DNA of 64,000 bases from Kitasatospora sp. GP82. GTDB taxonomy: Bacteria; Actinomycetota; Actinomycetes; Streptomycetales; Streptomycetaceae. Where the stretch lies: positions 1 through 64,000 of the forward strand of contig NZ_JARZAJ010000017.1 of NCBI RefSeq assembly GCF_029892105.1. The letters are read 5' to 3'. The notes under the pieces are model-generated. The model had not been told where the DNA came from, searched no databases, and was given only the letters and a program-made list of their open reading frames with translations. Of this stretch, positions 49,371 to 58,716 are shown one piece after another (the first letter of the stretch is position 1; every line of letters starts with the position of its first letter). The position numbers and the translations under genes are program-made.

Positions 49371-50014
49371 CGGGGCCCCTGCGACTCGATCGACTCCATG
49401 GCCTCCCGGCGCACGGTCAGCATCCGCTGGAGCACCGTGATCAGACTGCCCACCGCGACCAGCCAGAGCGCCACCGGCAGCAGCCACTCCACATAGGGCA
49501 CCCCGAAGGTGTGCAGCCCCGCCACGCCCGCCGCGACCAGGCTGATCACCAGGCGCTCGGCCCGCTCCACCACTCCCGACACATTGCAGGGCAGCCCCAG
49601 GCTCTCCGCCCTCGCCTTGGTGTACGAGACCACCTGGCCGCTCGCCAGGCAGAACACCGCCACCGCGCAGAGGAGGTTGTCGTCGCCCTTGCCCGCGTAC
49701 CAGAGCGCCAGGCCACCGAAGATCGCCGCATCGGCGACCCGGTCCAGCGTCGAGTCCAGGAAGGCACCCCACTTGCTGGAACTGCCGGCCTGGCGGGCCA
49801 TGTTTCCGTCCACCAGGTCCGAGAAGATGAAGAGGGTGATCGTGATGGTGCCCCAGAAGAACTCTCCCCGGGGGAAGAAGAGCAGCGCACCGGCGACCGA
49901 ACCCGCCGTACCGATCAGCGTCACGGCGTCCGGGCTCACCCCCCAGCGCAGCAGTAGCGCGGCGAACGGCGTCAGGACACGTGTGAAGAAGGCACGTGCG
50001 TACTTGTTGAGCAT
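49367..50014 (-). CDS. pgsA: Phosphatidylinositol phosphate synthase (CDP-alcohol phosphotransferase)
   Basis: 215 residues, multi-helix membrane enzyme. The CDP-alcohol motif is SDLVDGNMARQAGSSSKWGA followed by FLDSTLDRVAD at residues about 65-95, complete with all Asp residues. Together with pimA and the acyltransferase downstream it makes the PI-phosphate precursor of phosphatidylinositol mannosides. The ATG at 50,014 gives the family-typical start MLNKYARAFFTRVLTPFAAL. It is divergent from the EF-G-like gene. Confidence 0.92.
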   Translation of the reverse strand: MLNKYARAFFTRVLTPFAALLLRWGVSPDAVTLIGTAGSVAGALLFFPRGEFFWGTITITLFIFSDLVDGNMARQAGSSSKWGAFLDSTLDRVADAAIFGGLALWYAGKGDDNLLCAVAVFCLASGQVVSYTKARAESLGLPCNVSGVVERAERLVISLVAAGVAGLHTFGVPYVEWLLPVALWLVAVGSLITVLQRMLTVRREAMESIESQGPR

Positions 50015-50245
50015 GGCCTTCCGGACCGCCCCGATCTCACCGGTGTCCACCCGCGGCCTCAGTGAGTCGCCGGGCGGCCGAGCGGATCGACCCACCCGGC
50101 TCGACAATGGTATCCAGGCCGCTCGCACACTCCGCCGCCCCACGCCTGCGAGCCGGCAATCGGCCCAACTGGCCACCACTCAGGGCACTTCCACGCACAC
50201 GAGGCGTAACTGCCGCCCCCGCGAGTGAGTATCAGGAGGCACGCC

Positions 50246-52288
50246 ATGGCGGACCGAGGAACCCCGCACGCACCGGCGCCCACCGTCGAAAGACCCGCCC
50301 AGCTGCGCAACGTCGCCCTGGTCGGACCCAGCGGCGCCGGCAAGACCACACTGGCCGAATCCCTCGCTCTCGCCTCGGGCGCCCTCACCAGGGCGGGCAC
50401 CGTGCCGGAGGGCACAACCGTCAGCGACTACGAGGAGATCGAGCACCAGCAGCAGCGCTCCGTCCAGCTCTCGCTGCTCCCGCTCTCCTGGCGCGACACC
50501 AAGATCAACCTGCTGGACACCCCCGGCTACGCCGACTTCGCCGGCGATCTCCGGGCCGGACTGCGCGCCGCGGAGGCAGCCGTCTTCGTCCTCTCCGCCG
50601 CCGAACCGATCGGTGTGCCCGCCCTCTCCCTCTGGCGCGAGTGCCGCGCCGCCGGGCTGCCCACCGTGATCGTTCTCACCCACCTCAACGCCGCCCGGGT
50701 CAGCCTCGGCGAGACCCTGGCCGCCTGCCAGGACGCCTTCGGCGACGGCCACCCCGACACCGTCCTCCCGCTCCACCTGCCGATCCTGCGCGACGGCCAC
50801 CCGCACGGTTCGCTCGAACTGCTCACCGGCCGCCGCTACGGCGAGAGCGGCGAGGTGCCCGGCGCCGACGAAGCCCGCGGCCGACTGGTCGAGGCCATCG
50901 CCGGCGAGGACGACACCCTGCTCGAACGCTACGTCGCCGGAGAGGACCTCGACCCCGCCTCGCTCACCGAAGCGCTTCGCCGTGAAGTCCTCCAGAGCAC
51001 ACTGCACCCCGTGCTCGCCACCGCTCCCCCGCTCGACCCGGCAGGTCCCGCCGTCGGCGCCACCGAACTGCTCGACCTCATCACCGAGATCCTGCCCACC
51101 CCCGAGGAACGCCAGGACGACCTCCCGCCCTGCGACCCGGGGGCCCCCGTCACCGCCCAGATCCTGCACACCGGCGAGGACCCCTACGTCGGGCGCCTCA
51201 GCCTGGCCAGAGTCTTCTCCGGCACCCTGCGCCCCGACACCACCCTCCACCTCGCCGGCCATCCCGACGAGCGCGTCACCGCCCTCAGCTCCCCCTTCGG
51301 GAAACAGCAACGCCCCGTCCCGTACGCCCTCCCCGGCGACCTCGTGTGCCTCGCCAAACTCGCCGCCGCCCGCACCGGCGACACCCTCTCCGGCGAACAG
51401 CGCGTCCTCGACCCCTGGCCGCTGCCCGAACCGCTGCTCCCCATCGCCGTCGCCGCCCACAGCAAGGGCGACGAGGACCGGCTCGCCCAGAGCCTCGCCA
51501 GACTGACCGCCCAGGACCCGGCACTGCGCGTCGAGCAGAACCCCGACACCCACCAACTCGTCCTCTGGTGCACCGGCGAGGCCCACCAGGCCGTCGTCCT
51601 GGACCGGCTGCGCACCCGCTACGGCGTCAACCTCGACACCGTCGAGTACCAGGTCGCGCTCCGCGAGACCTTCGCCACCGCGGCCAGCGGCCACGGACGG
51701 CACGTCAAACAGTCGGGCGGGCACGGCCAGTTCGCCATCTGCGACCTCACCGTGGAACCACTGCCCGGCGGCGGCTTCGAGTTCGTCGACAAGGTCGTCG
51801 GCGGCGCCGTACCGCGCAACTTCATCCCCGCGGTGGAAAAGGGGGTCCGGGCCCAACTCGCCCACGGCGTACTGGCCGGATACCCCATGGTCGACGTGCG
51901 GGTCACCCTCACCGACGGCAAGGCGCACTCCGTCGACTCCTCCGACGCCGCGTTCCAGACCGCCGGAGCCCTCGCCCTGCGGGAGGCTGCCGCCCACGCC
52001 ACCGTCCGACTGCTCGAACCCGTGGACGAGATCCAGATCCTGCTCCCCGACGAGTATCAGGGCGCCGTCCTCAGCGACCTCTCCGCCCGGCGCGGCCACG
52101 TACTCGGCACCGAACCCGGCGGCCCCGGCCTCAGCCTGGTCCGCGCCGAAGTCCCCGAACTCGAACTCGCCCACTACCCCGTCGAGTTGCGCTCCCTCTC
52201 ACACGGCACCGGCCACTTCTCCCGCACCTACGTCCGCCACGCCCCAATGCCCGCCAACCTCGCCGCCCAGTACGAACACGCCTCCTGA
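50246..52288 (+). CDS. Elongation factor G-like protein EF-G2
   Basis: 680 residues, translational GTPase paralogue of EF-G. The G1 loop is ALVGPSGAGKTTLAESLALA, G3 is INLLDTPGYADFAGD, and G4 reads VLTHLNAAR instead of the usual NKxD, so nucleotide specificity or GTP binding may be altered. EF-G domains II-V follow (HGQFAICDLTVEPLPGGGFE, FVDKVVGGAVPRNFIPAVEK, GYPMVDVRVTLTDGKAHSVD). The ATG at 50,246 has AGGAGG six bases upstream. Actinobacteria often carry this second EF-G-like gene; its role is not established. Confidence 0.88.
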   Translation: MADRGTPHAPAPTVERPAQLRNVALVGPSGAGKTTLAESLALASGALTRAGTVPEGTTVSDYEEIEHQQQRSVQLSLLPLSWRDTKINLLDTPGYADFAGDLRAGLRAAEAAVFVLSAAEPIGVPALSLWRECRAAGLPTVIVLTHLNAARVSLGETLAACQDAFGDGHPDTVLPLHLPILRDGHPHGSLELLTGRRYGESGEVPGADEARGRLVEAIAGEDDTLLERYVAGEDLDPASLTEALRREVLQSTLHPVLATAPPLDPAGPAVGATELLDLITEILPTPEERQDDLPPCDPGAPVTAQILHTGEDPYVGRLSLARVFSGTLRPDTTLHLAGHPDERVTALSSPFGKQQRPVPYALPGDLVCLAKLAAARTGDTLSGEQRVLDPWPLPEPLLPIAVAAHSKGDEDRLAQSLARLTAQDPALRVEQNPDTHQLVLWCTGEAHQAVVLDRLRTRYGVNLDTVEYQVALRETFATAASGHGRHVKQSGGHGQFAICDLTVEPLPGGGFEFVDKVVGGAVPRNFIPAVEKGVRAQLAHGVLAGYPMVDVRVTLTDGKAHSVDSSDAAFQTAGALALREAAAHATVRLLEPVDEIQILLPDEYQGAVLSDLSARRGHVLGTEPGGPGLSLVRAEVPELELAHYPVELRSLSHGTGHFSRTYVRHAPMPANLAAQYEHAS

Positions 52289-52351
52289 CCCTCCAGGGGC
52301 AAGCGCGAGCGTTCAGACCCTCCGGGGCAAGCGCGAGCTTTTGGGGGGCGC

Positions 52352-52494
52352 GGGGAACTGCGCGAAACGGAAGACGCCGATGCCGCACCGACCTCCGTAG
52401 GGCAAGGTGCACTGCCCCACCGGTAGGTCACGAGGTGCAACTGGCCCACCGAGCTCACCTGAACGCGGTCACCTTCCGTTTCGCGCAGTTCCCC
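52352..52494. repeat. 143-bp non-coding element with perfect 22-bp terminal inverted repeats
   Basis: The arms are GGGGAACTGCGCGAAACGGA plus AG at 52,352-52,373 and the exact complement at 52,473-52,494. The 99-base interior contains two related words (CAAGGTGCACTGCCCCACCG and GAGGTGCAACTGGCCCACCG). No reading frame is supported. A degenerate copy occurs at 16,933-17,060. The transcript of either strand would fold into a long hairpin. It may be a MITE-like or REP-like unit or a shared terminator of the two convergent genes around it. Confidence 0.8.
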
Positions 52495-52533
52495 GAGCCC
52501 CTGGGGAGTGCGACTGACCCACCCGTTCGAGGT

Positions 52534-52971
52534 CTAGCGCTGCGGCAGCGCGCAGGCCGGGGTCCCTCCGGGCATGCGGTGGCGGTTCTTGGCGATCAGC
52601 CGGTAGACCGCCGCCGCCAGCGGACGGACCGGCGGGAGCGCCAGCAGGCCACCGAGGTAGGCCCAGGCACCCCCCGAGCGCATCAGCAGCCGAGCCGCGG
52701 CCTGCGCCCCGCCGTACACCTGTCCGCCGGGCGTGACCCAGAGGACCTCCCGCTCGGCCCGCTCCCGGGTCACCAGACCACGGCCGCCGGCCCGCGTGTC
52801 CAGCGCCGCCAGATCGGCGAACTGGAACGGCTCCGCCTCCCAGCCGCCCGAGGCCAGGCTCGCGCGCAGGTAGCGCTCGGCCGCGTTCTTGCAGGTCGTA
52901 CAGAAGGCGCAGTCCCCGTCGAAGATCAGTACCGGGTCCTTCGCGATGCCCTTGGCAGTGTCCTCAGCCAT
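52534..52971 (-). CDS. DCC-type thiol-disulfide oxidoreductase family protein
   Basis: 145 residues, DUF393/DCC family. The signature DPVLIFDGDCAFCTTCKNAA near residue 12 has the D-x-D-C-x-x-C motif that names the family. The middle contains FQFADLAALDTRAG, then GGQVYGGAQAAARLLM and LLALPPVRPLAAAVYRLIAK, as in other members. The role is not well defined; a redox function is assumed. It converges with the EF-G2 gene and is divergent from the membrane protein gene. Confidence 0.87.
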   Translation of the reverse strand: MAEDTAKGIAKDPVLIFDGDCAFCTTCKNAAERYLRASLASGGWEAEPFQFADLAALDTRAGGRGLVTRERAEREVLWVTPGGQVYGGAQAAARLLMRSGGAWAYLGGLLALPPVRPLAAAVYRLIAKNRHRMPGGTPACALPQR

Positions 52972-53174
52972 GCTTCGATCCTGCCTCATCCGGCCGCCGG
53001 GCCGCGTACCGGGCTCGCTGCCGAGACTGATGGGATCAAAGCAGCCCGAAAGTGGGCACCATAGCGGGGAGCGCGACCGCCTGGCCAGATGTGACGGCTG
53101 TTCGGACGATCATCCACGCGGCAGGGCGGCGGCACGGTACCCTGCGGCTGACAAGGGGAGGAGGGGGCACCGCC

Positions 53175-54815
53175 GTGACCAAGCTGGACATGACCCCGGG
53201 CGCACAGATACCCCGCACGGACGTCGGACCGCAGACGGCAGTCACCCAACTGCTCTCCTCGGCGGCCTACCGCGACAGCGACTTCAACGACCTGGAGAAG
53301 CTCGAAGGCCTGAAGATCAAGAAGGGTCGGTTCGCTCTTTTCCAGCCAAGTGTCGGCGAAGCCTTCAGCCGGGCCGTGATCGACCGGACACTGGCCGCCA
53401 AGCGCAACCCGCTGGTCCCCTCCTTCGGCACGGACACCCGCATGGTGGTCGAGCACTGCCTCGCCGCCGAGGAGCTGCGCAACGCCCGGGACCGCAGGCT
53501 CACCCTGGTCACCCTGCTCAGCGGGCTGCTCTTCCTGCCGGGAGCGCTGCTGTGGCTGGCCGCCTTCCAGGGCCGCGCCTGGCTGAAGAAGCAGAACCCG
53601 GCCCGTGAGGGCTTCTACGGCACCCTGGCCCTGCTGGTCGTCGGCGCGGTGGCTCTGCTGTTCGCCCTGCGGCCGCCGGTGAGCGGGCTGTGGGCGGTGT
53701 ATTTCCGGGTGATGATGCTGGCACCGGTGGCCGGCTGGTTCGTCGCCAAGCGGATCTGCCTGCGCAGCACCGAGGACCTGCGGGCCCGTTGGGGCGCCCT
53801 GGTCGAGGGCAGCGCGATAGCGGCGACGGTACCCAAGGCCGTCCCCCGTGACGACATGGACAAGAAGGCCAGCGAGCTCCGTGCCCAGCTGGACCGCCTG
53901 ACGGCCGAGCAGGACACCAACGTCCAGCACTACGCCGGGTCGAAGGGCATCCTCGGCGCCGGAATGCGCTGGGGCGTCTGGGAGGTCGTCGAGGACCTGC
54001 GCCCGGCCGAGGGCCACACCGACTTCCGTACCTTCCACCCCTGGGACCTCACCCGCCGCATCTCCGACCGCCTGGGCGGCCTCGGCCGCAGCGAGATCGC
54101 CGACGGCGGTATGCAGCACGTGGCCATCCGGCAGTGGGTCGTGGTGGACATCCCCGAGGGCGCAGACGAGATCGGCCGCCCGGGCGGCGCCGAGATGGAC
54201 GGCTACCGGATGCGCGACTTCGCCATCCAGACCATCGCCAACCGGCAGGCCCTCGGCACCGACACCCGGCACCGCCTGGCCACCCAGATCGTGCTGCACA
54301 AGGGCCAGTTGGTGGCCACCATGGTGGTCGGCGTCACCGTACTCAGCAACACCCTGCGGGTCTCGGTGGCCGGCTACGCCCTGGGCCCGCTCAACGGGCT
54401 CTTCAGCGCCAAGCCCAAGCCCAAGGAGATCACCGTCGCCAAGACGGGCAAGTTCTGGGAGGAGCGGACGGTCCAACTGCCCATCGTCAACAACGACGAG
54501 GTGGTCCGTCAGGCCGTCCGCGCACCGTTCATGAAACTGCCCACCCTGCTCACCTGGCTGGGCGGCAAGGTCGGCCTGCCGGAGCCGTTCTCCCTCCGGG
54601 CGGCCTGGGCCGACCGGACGTGGACCAGCCGCTTCAAGTCGGACGACGTCATCTACGGCGCCACCCCGGTGGTCAACGCGGTCCTGGCCGCCACCGTCGA
54701 GTTCCTGGAGGAGCACGACATCAACGTCGACCGCTTCACCAACCGGGGCGGCATCCTCAAGTCCGAGATGCAGGGCGTCCGCCCGTTCAAGGCCGACGTC
54801 TACGACGCGGGCTGA
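53175..54815 (+). CDS. Large membrane protein of unknown function
   Basis: 546 residues that I do not recognise beyond similarity to conserved streptomycete hypothetical proteins. An N-terminal soluble part (FNDLEKLEGLKIKKGRFALF) precedes three likely membrane helices at about residues 100-195 (LVTLLSGLLFLPGALLWLAA, GTLALLVVGAVALLFALRPP, MMLAPVAGWFVAKRICL). A charged coiled-coil-like stretch follows, then a soluble region with HKGQLVATMVVGVTVLSNTL. No catalytic motif is apparent. The GTG at 53,175 has GGGGAGGAGG upstream. A strong terminator follows. Confidence 0.8.
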   Translation: MTKLDMTPGAQIPRTDVGPQTAVTQLLSSAAYRDSDFNDLEKLEGLKIKKGRFALFQPSVGEAFSRAVIDRTLAAKRNPLVPSFGTDTRMVVEHCLAAEELRNARDRRLTLVTLLSGLLFLPGALLWLAAFQGRAWLKKQNPAREGFYGTLALLVVGAVALLFALRPPVSGLWAVYFRVMMLAPVAGWFVAKRICLRSTEDLRARWGALVEGSAIAATVPKAVPRDDMDKKASELRAQLDRLTAEQDTNVQHYAGSKGILGAGMRWGVWEVVEDLRPAEGHTDFRTFHPWDLTRRISDRLGGLGRSEIADGGMQHVAIRQWVVVDIPEGADEIGRPGGAEMDGYRMRDFAIQTIANRQALGTDTRHRLATQIVLHKGQLVATMVVGVTVLSNTLRVSVAGYALGPLNGLFSAKPKPKEITVAKTGKFWEERTVQLPIVNNDEVVRQAVRAPFMKLPTLLTWLGGKVGLPEPFSLRAAWADRTWTSRFKSDDVIYGATPVVNAVLAATVEFLEEHDINVDRFTNRGGILKSEMQGVRPFKADVYDAG

Positions 54816-54825
54816 TCCCGGGCCG

Positions 54826-54865
54826 CGAAGGGCCCGTACCGGAGACCACCGGTACGGGCCCTTCG
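54826..54865. terminator. Terminator between the membrane protein and HIT genes
   Basis: A perfect 17-bp stem (54,826-54,842 with 54,849-54,865) and a 6-base loop sit between convergent genes, 11 bases after the membrane protein stop and 22 bases after the HIT stop. It probably works in both directions. Confidence 0.88.
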
Positions 54866-54886
54866 GCTTCCCGTCGCTCCCCGGGT

Positions 54887-55435
54887 TCAGCCCTGCGGCC
54901 AGACCTCGGCAAGCATCTTGCGGGTGTCCGCGAGCAGCTGCGGCAGCACCTTGGTGTGACCCACGACGGGCATGAAGTTGGTGTCCCCGCCCCAGCGCGG
55001 GACCACATGCTGGTGCAGATGGGCGGCGATGCCCGCACCCGCCGCCGTGCCCTGGTTCATCCCGATGTTGAAGCCGTGCGCCCCCGAGGCGGCACGCAGC
55101 GCGGTCATCGCACGCTTGGTGTAGTCGGCGAGTTCGGCCGTCTCCGCCTCGTCGAGATCGGTGTAGTCGGCGACGTGCCGGTACGGGACGACCATCAAGT
55201 GGCCACCGTTGTACGGGTAGAGGTTGAGCACGGCGAACACGGCCCGACCCCGGGCGATGATCAGCCCGTCCTCGTCGCTCAGCGACGGGATGGAGCAGAA
55301 CGGGCAACCGTCGTCGGGCGCCGGTCCGGTGGGCTTGTTCTCGCCCTGGATGTACGCCATCCGATGGGGGGTCCACAGGCGCCGGAAACCGTCCGGCTCG
55401 CCGACGCCCTGCTGCAGTTCCGGCTCACTCGTCAT
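54887..55435 (-). CDS. HIT family hydrolase (AP4A phosphorylase-like)
   Basis: 182 residues. The histidine-triad motif is AAHLHQHVVPRWGGD near residue 140 with the catalytic central His. A zinc-type CPFC lies near residue 45. NLYPYNGGHLMVVPYRHVAD matches the actinobacterial HIT group that includes the mycobacterial AP4A phosphorylase. It follows thrS after 85 bases on the same strand, the usual order (thrS - HIT - pgsA) with extra genes in between here. Confidence 0.9.
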   Translation of the reverse strand: MTSEPELQQGVGEPDGFRRLWTPHRMAYIQGENKPTGPAPDDGCPFCSIPSLSDEDGLIIARGRAVFAVLNLYPYNGGHLMVVPYRHVADYTDLDEAETAELADYTKRAMTALRAASGAHGFNIGMNQGTAAGAGIAAHLHQHVVPRWGGDTNFMPVVGHTKVLPQLLADTRKMLAEVWPQG

Positions 55436-55520
55436 GCTGATCAGCATATTCGCCCGAGCAACCCCGCAGAGCAGTGCGGGGCAGACTCGTGAAGAGCCTG
55501 CCCCGCACCGTTGCCGTGCG

Positions 55521-57500
55521 TCACACCTGGATGCGGCGCTCCACGGCGTCCACGATCTCGGCCACGGCCTCGGCGACCGGCACCCCGTTCTTCTGCTCAC
55601 CGTTGCGGTAGCGGAAGGAGACGGCACCGGCCTCGACGTCGTCGTTGCCCGCGATCAGCATGAACGGGATCTTCTGCTTCTGCGCGTTGCGGATCTTCTT
55701 CTGCATGCGGTCGTCCGACGAGTCCACCTCGACCCGGATGCCGTGCTTCTTCAGCTCGGCCGCGACCTCGCGCAGGTACGGCACGTGCTCGTCGGTGATC
55801 GGAATACCGACCACGGTGACCGGGGAGAGCCACGGCGGCATCGCACCCGCGTAGTGCTCCAGCAGCACCGCGAAGAAGCGCTCGATCGAGCCGAACAGCG
55901 CACGGTGGATCATGACCGGACGCTGGCGGTTGCCGTCCGCGCCCTGGAACTCCAGGTCGAAACGGTTCGGGAGCTGGAAGTCGACCTGGATGGTCGACAT
56001 CTGCCAGGTCCGGCCGATGGCGTCGCGCGCCTGCACCGAGATCTTCGGACCGTAGAAGGCGGCGCCGGCCGGGTCGAGCACCAGCTCAAGCCCCTGCTTC
56101 TCGGCGGCGGCCCGCAGGGTCTCGGTGGCGATCTCCCAGTCCTCGTCGGAGCCGATGTACTTCTCCGGGTCGCGAGTCGACAGCTCCAGGTAGAAGTCGG
56201 TCAGCCCGTAGTCGCGCAGCAGGTTGAGCACGAAGGTGAGCAGCGAGTCCAGCTCGTCGTGCATCTGCTCGTGGGTGCAGTAGATGTGCGCGTCGTCCTG
56301 GGTGAAGCCGCGCGCGCGGGTCAGGCCGTGCACCACACCCGACTTCTCGTACCGGTAGACCGTCCCGAACTCGAAGAGCCGCAGCGGCAGTTCGCGGTAC
56401 GACCGACCGCGCGAGCGGTAGATCAGGTTGTGCATCGGGCAGTTCATCGGCTTGAGGTAGTAGTCCGTCTCACCGTCGAGCTGCATGGGCGGGTACATGC
56501 CGTCGGCGTACCAGTCCAGGTGGCCGGAGAGCTCGAAGAGGCTGCCCTTGGTGGCGTGCGGGGTGTAGACGAACTCGTAGCCCGCCTCCTCGTGCCGCTT
56601 GCGCGAGTAGTCCTCCATGACCCGGCGCATGATGCCACCCTTGGGGTGGAAGACGGCGAGGCCGGAGCCGATCTCCTCCGGGATGGAGAAGAGGTCGAGC
56701 TCGGTGCCGAGCTTGCGGTGGTCGCGCTTGGCCGCCTCCTCAAGGAAGTCGAGGTGGGCCTTGAGCTCGTCCTTGGTCGGCCAGGCGGTGCCGTAGATCC
56801 GCTGCAGCTGCGGGTTCTTCTCGCTGCCGCGCCAGTAGGCGGCGGCCGAGCGCATCAGCTTGAACGCCGGGATGTTCCGGGTGGTGGGCAGGTGCGGCCC
56901 ACGGCAGAGGTCGCCCCAGCACTGCTCGCCCGTCTTGGCGTCCAGGTTGTCGTAGATGGTCAGTTCGCCGACGCCGACCTCGACGCTGGCACCCTCACCG
57001 GCGGTGGCGGCGGAGCCCTTGAGACCGATCAGCTCCAGCTTGAACGGCTCGCCGGCCAGCTCCTCGCGGGCGGCCTCGTCGGTGACCACCCGGCGGGAGA
57101 ACCTCTGCCCGCGCTTGATGATCTCCTGCATCTTCTTCTCGATGACCTTGAGGTCCTCGGGGTGGAACGGCTTCTCGACGTCGAAGTCGTAGTAGAAGCC
57201 GTCCTTGATCGGCGGGCCGATGCCCAGCTTGGCCTCGGGGAAGACCTCCTGCACGGCCTGCGCCATCACATGCGCGGTCGAGTGCCGCAGGATGTCCAGA
57301 CCGTCCTTGCTGCCGATCGCGACCGGCTCGACCTCGTCGCCGTCCTGGACGGCGTACGCGAGGTCCTTCAGCTGGCCCGCGACCCGGGCCGCGATGATCG
57401 AGCGGTCGTCGGCGAAGAGATCAGCGGCCGTAGTGCCCGTGGTCACCACGCGCTCTTCCCGATCGGGTTCGCGGTTGATGATTACCCGGACGTCCGTCAC
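55521..57500 (-). CDS. thrS: Threonine--tRNA ligase
   Basis: 659 residues, full-length ThrRS. The order is: N-terminal TGS domain; editing domain with HSTAHVMAQAVQEVFPEAKL and the Cys/His pair CWGDLCRGPHLP; class II core with MRRVMEDYSRKRHEEAGYEF, MNCPMHNLIYRSRGRSYREL and the zinc ligands; motif 3 region MIHRALFGSIERFFAVLLEH; and anticodon domain. The GTG at 57,500 has GGAGAG upstream and gives the typical start TDVRVIINREP. No T-box leader was recognised in the 278-base upstream gap. Confidence 0.97.
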   Translation of the reverse strand: MTDVRVIINREPDREERVVTTGTTAADLFADDRSIIAARVAGQLKDLAYAVQDGDEVEPVAIGSKDGLDILRHSTAHVMAQAVQEVFPEAKLGIGPPIKDGFYYDFDVEKPFHPEDLKVIEKKMQEIIKRGQRFSRRVVTDEAAREELAGEPFKLELIGLKGSAATAGEGASVEVGVGELTIYDNLDAKTGEQCWGDLCRGPHLPTTRNIPAFKLMRSAAAYWRGSEKNPQLQRIYGTAWPTKDELKAHLDFLEEAAKRDHRKLGTELDLFSIPEEIGSGLAVFHPKGGIMRRVMEDYSRKRHEEAGYEFVYTPHATKGSLFELSGHLDWYADGMYPPMQLDGETDYYLKPMNCPMHNLIYRSRGRSYRELPLRLFEFGTVYRYEKSGVVHGLTRARGFTQDDAHIYCTHEQMHDELDSLLTFVLNLLRDYGLTDFYLELSTRDPEKYIGSDEDWEIATETLRAAAEKQGLELVLDPAGAAFYGPKISVQARDAIGRTWQMSTIQVDFQLPNRFDLEFQGADGNRQRPVMIHRALFGSIERFFAVLLEHYAGAMPPWLSPVTVVGIPITDEHVPYLREVAAELKKHGIRVEVDSSDDRMQKKIRNAQKQKIPFMLIAGNDDVEAGAVSFRYRNGEQKNGVPVAEAVAEIVDAVERRIQV

Positions 57501-57778
57501 CGGTCTCTCCTGACATCTGTGTGCGACAGCACTCTGCTGCGCGTGTCGATGGTACCGAGCCCGGCCACCCAACCGTGTCACCTGCCTGCCGGTAACGGAC
57601 CGCCACGCTCCGTAGTCGTCCGGATGCGCTCGTGAAACTGCCTCCCCACCACCGCCCCGCACGCGGTTGAGGGAGCGTCAACTGCGGTATCACCAGGGCA
57701 GAAACGCCGCTCCACCCGGCGCGCCGCTGGTCCTCGGTGGCGCGCCGAGCAACGCCCAGTGGCACCTGAGGGGCAGTC

Positions 57779-58552
57779 ATGCAGCATTCTCAGCGCTGGT
57801 ACGAGGGACCGCTCGCCTCTTTCGACACCGAGACCACCGGCGTGGACGTGGAGACCGATCGCATCGTCTCCGCCGCCCTGGTGCTCCAGGGAGCCCCCGG
57901 CGCCGACATCCAGGCCGTGACCTGGCTGGCTGACCCCGGCATACCGATCCCGGACGGCGCCCGCGCGGTGCACGGCATAACCGACGAGCAGGTGCGCGCC
58001 CACGGCCGCCCGCCGCGCACCGTCGTCGCCGAGATCGCCCGGGCCCTGGGTGAACAGGCCCGTGCCGGCGTCCCGCTGGTGGTGATGAACGCCCCGTACG
58101 ACCTGACGCTGCTCGACCGCGAACTGCGCCGCCACCGCGAGGTCTCGCTGACCGACTCCCTGGGCGAGACCGAGCTGCTGGTGCTCGACCCCCGGGTCCT
58201 GGACAGGTACGTGGACCGCTACCGCAAGGGCCGCCGCACCCTGACGGATCTCTGCGCCCACTACGGCGTCACCCTGGTCGGCGCCCACGACGCCACCGCC
58301 GACGCGACCGCCGCCCTCGACCTCGTACGCTCCCTCGGCGCCCGCTACGCCAGCCCGTTGGGGACGCTCACCGCCGCCGAGCTGCATCTGCGGCAACGGA
58401 CCTGGCACGCGGCGCAGGCGCGCGGCCTGCAGAACTGGTTCGACCGCTCGGGCAACAGCGAGCGGGTGGACTTCCACTGGCCACTGCGCCCAGCCCGCTG
58501 CACCTGCGGTCGGCGCCTCGTGGCCGACCACCGCTGCGAGGCGGCCGCCTGA
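57779..58552 (+). CDS. 3'-5' exonuclease (DnaQ/DEDDh family)
   Basis: 257 residues. The three exonuclease motifs are present: ASFDTETTGVDVETDRIVS (ExoI, Asp and Glu) near residue 14, PLVVMNAPYDLTLLDREL (ExoII) near residue 100, and VGAHDATADATAALDLV (ExoIII with the DEDDh His) near residue 175. A Cys/His-rich tail (ARCTCGRRLVADHRCEAAA) resembles a zinc knuckle. It is a stand-alone proofreading-like nuclease of uncertain role, divergent from thrS. Confidence 0.88.
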   Translation: MQHSQRWYEGPLASFDTETTGVDVETDRIVSAALVLQGAPGADIQAVTWLADPGIPIPDGARAVHGITDEQVRAHGRPPRTVVAEIARALGEQARAGVPLVVMNAPYDLTLLDRELRRHREVSLTDSLGETELLVLDPRVLDRYVDRYRKGRRTLTDLCAHYGVTLVGAHDATADATAALDLVRSLGARYASPLGTLTAAELHLRQRTWHAAQARGLQNWFDRSGNSERVDFHWPLRPARCTCGRRLVADHRCEAAA

Positions 58553-58595
58553 GCACCTGCCCTGACGGCCCGCGGCCCGAGGGCTCGGGGAACGA

Positions 58596-58632
58596 CTCAG
58601 GCCCTGACCGGAACTCCCGGTCAGGGCCTGAG
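58596..58632 (-). terminator. Terminator after the first tRNA-Val gene
   Basis: A perfect 16-bp stem (58,596-58,611 with 58,617-58,632) with a 5-base loop lies 13 bases beyond the 3' end of the leftward tRNA-Val. It is also placed to stop the convergent exonuclease transcript. Confidence 0.85.
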
Positions 58633-58644
58633 TGTTGACCTCGG

Positions 58645-58716
58645 TGGGCGATACTGGGATCGAACCAGTGACCCCTTCGGTGTGAACGAAGTGCTCTCCC
58701 GCTGAGCTAATCGCCC
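58645..58716 (-). tRNA. tRNA-Val (CAC anticodon)
   Basis: 72 bases that fold into a complete cloverleaf. The acceptor stem GGGCGAT pairs with ATCGCCC, the D-arm is TAGCTCAGCGGGAGAGCA, the anticodon loop TTCACAC gives anticodon CAC (codon GTG), the T-arm is CTGGTTCGATCCCAG, and the discriminator base is A. The CCA end is not encoded. An identical gene lies at 58,938-59,009. Confidence 0.95.

Noticed and set aside
57501..57778. A T-box riboswitch upstream of thrS
   Set aside because: No T-box consensus (TGGNACC-like loop) or matching specifier stem-loop could be found in the 278 bases.
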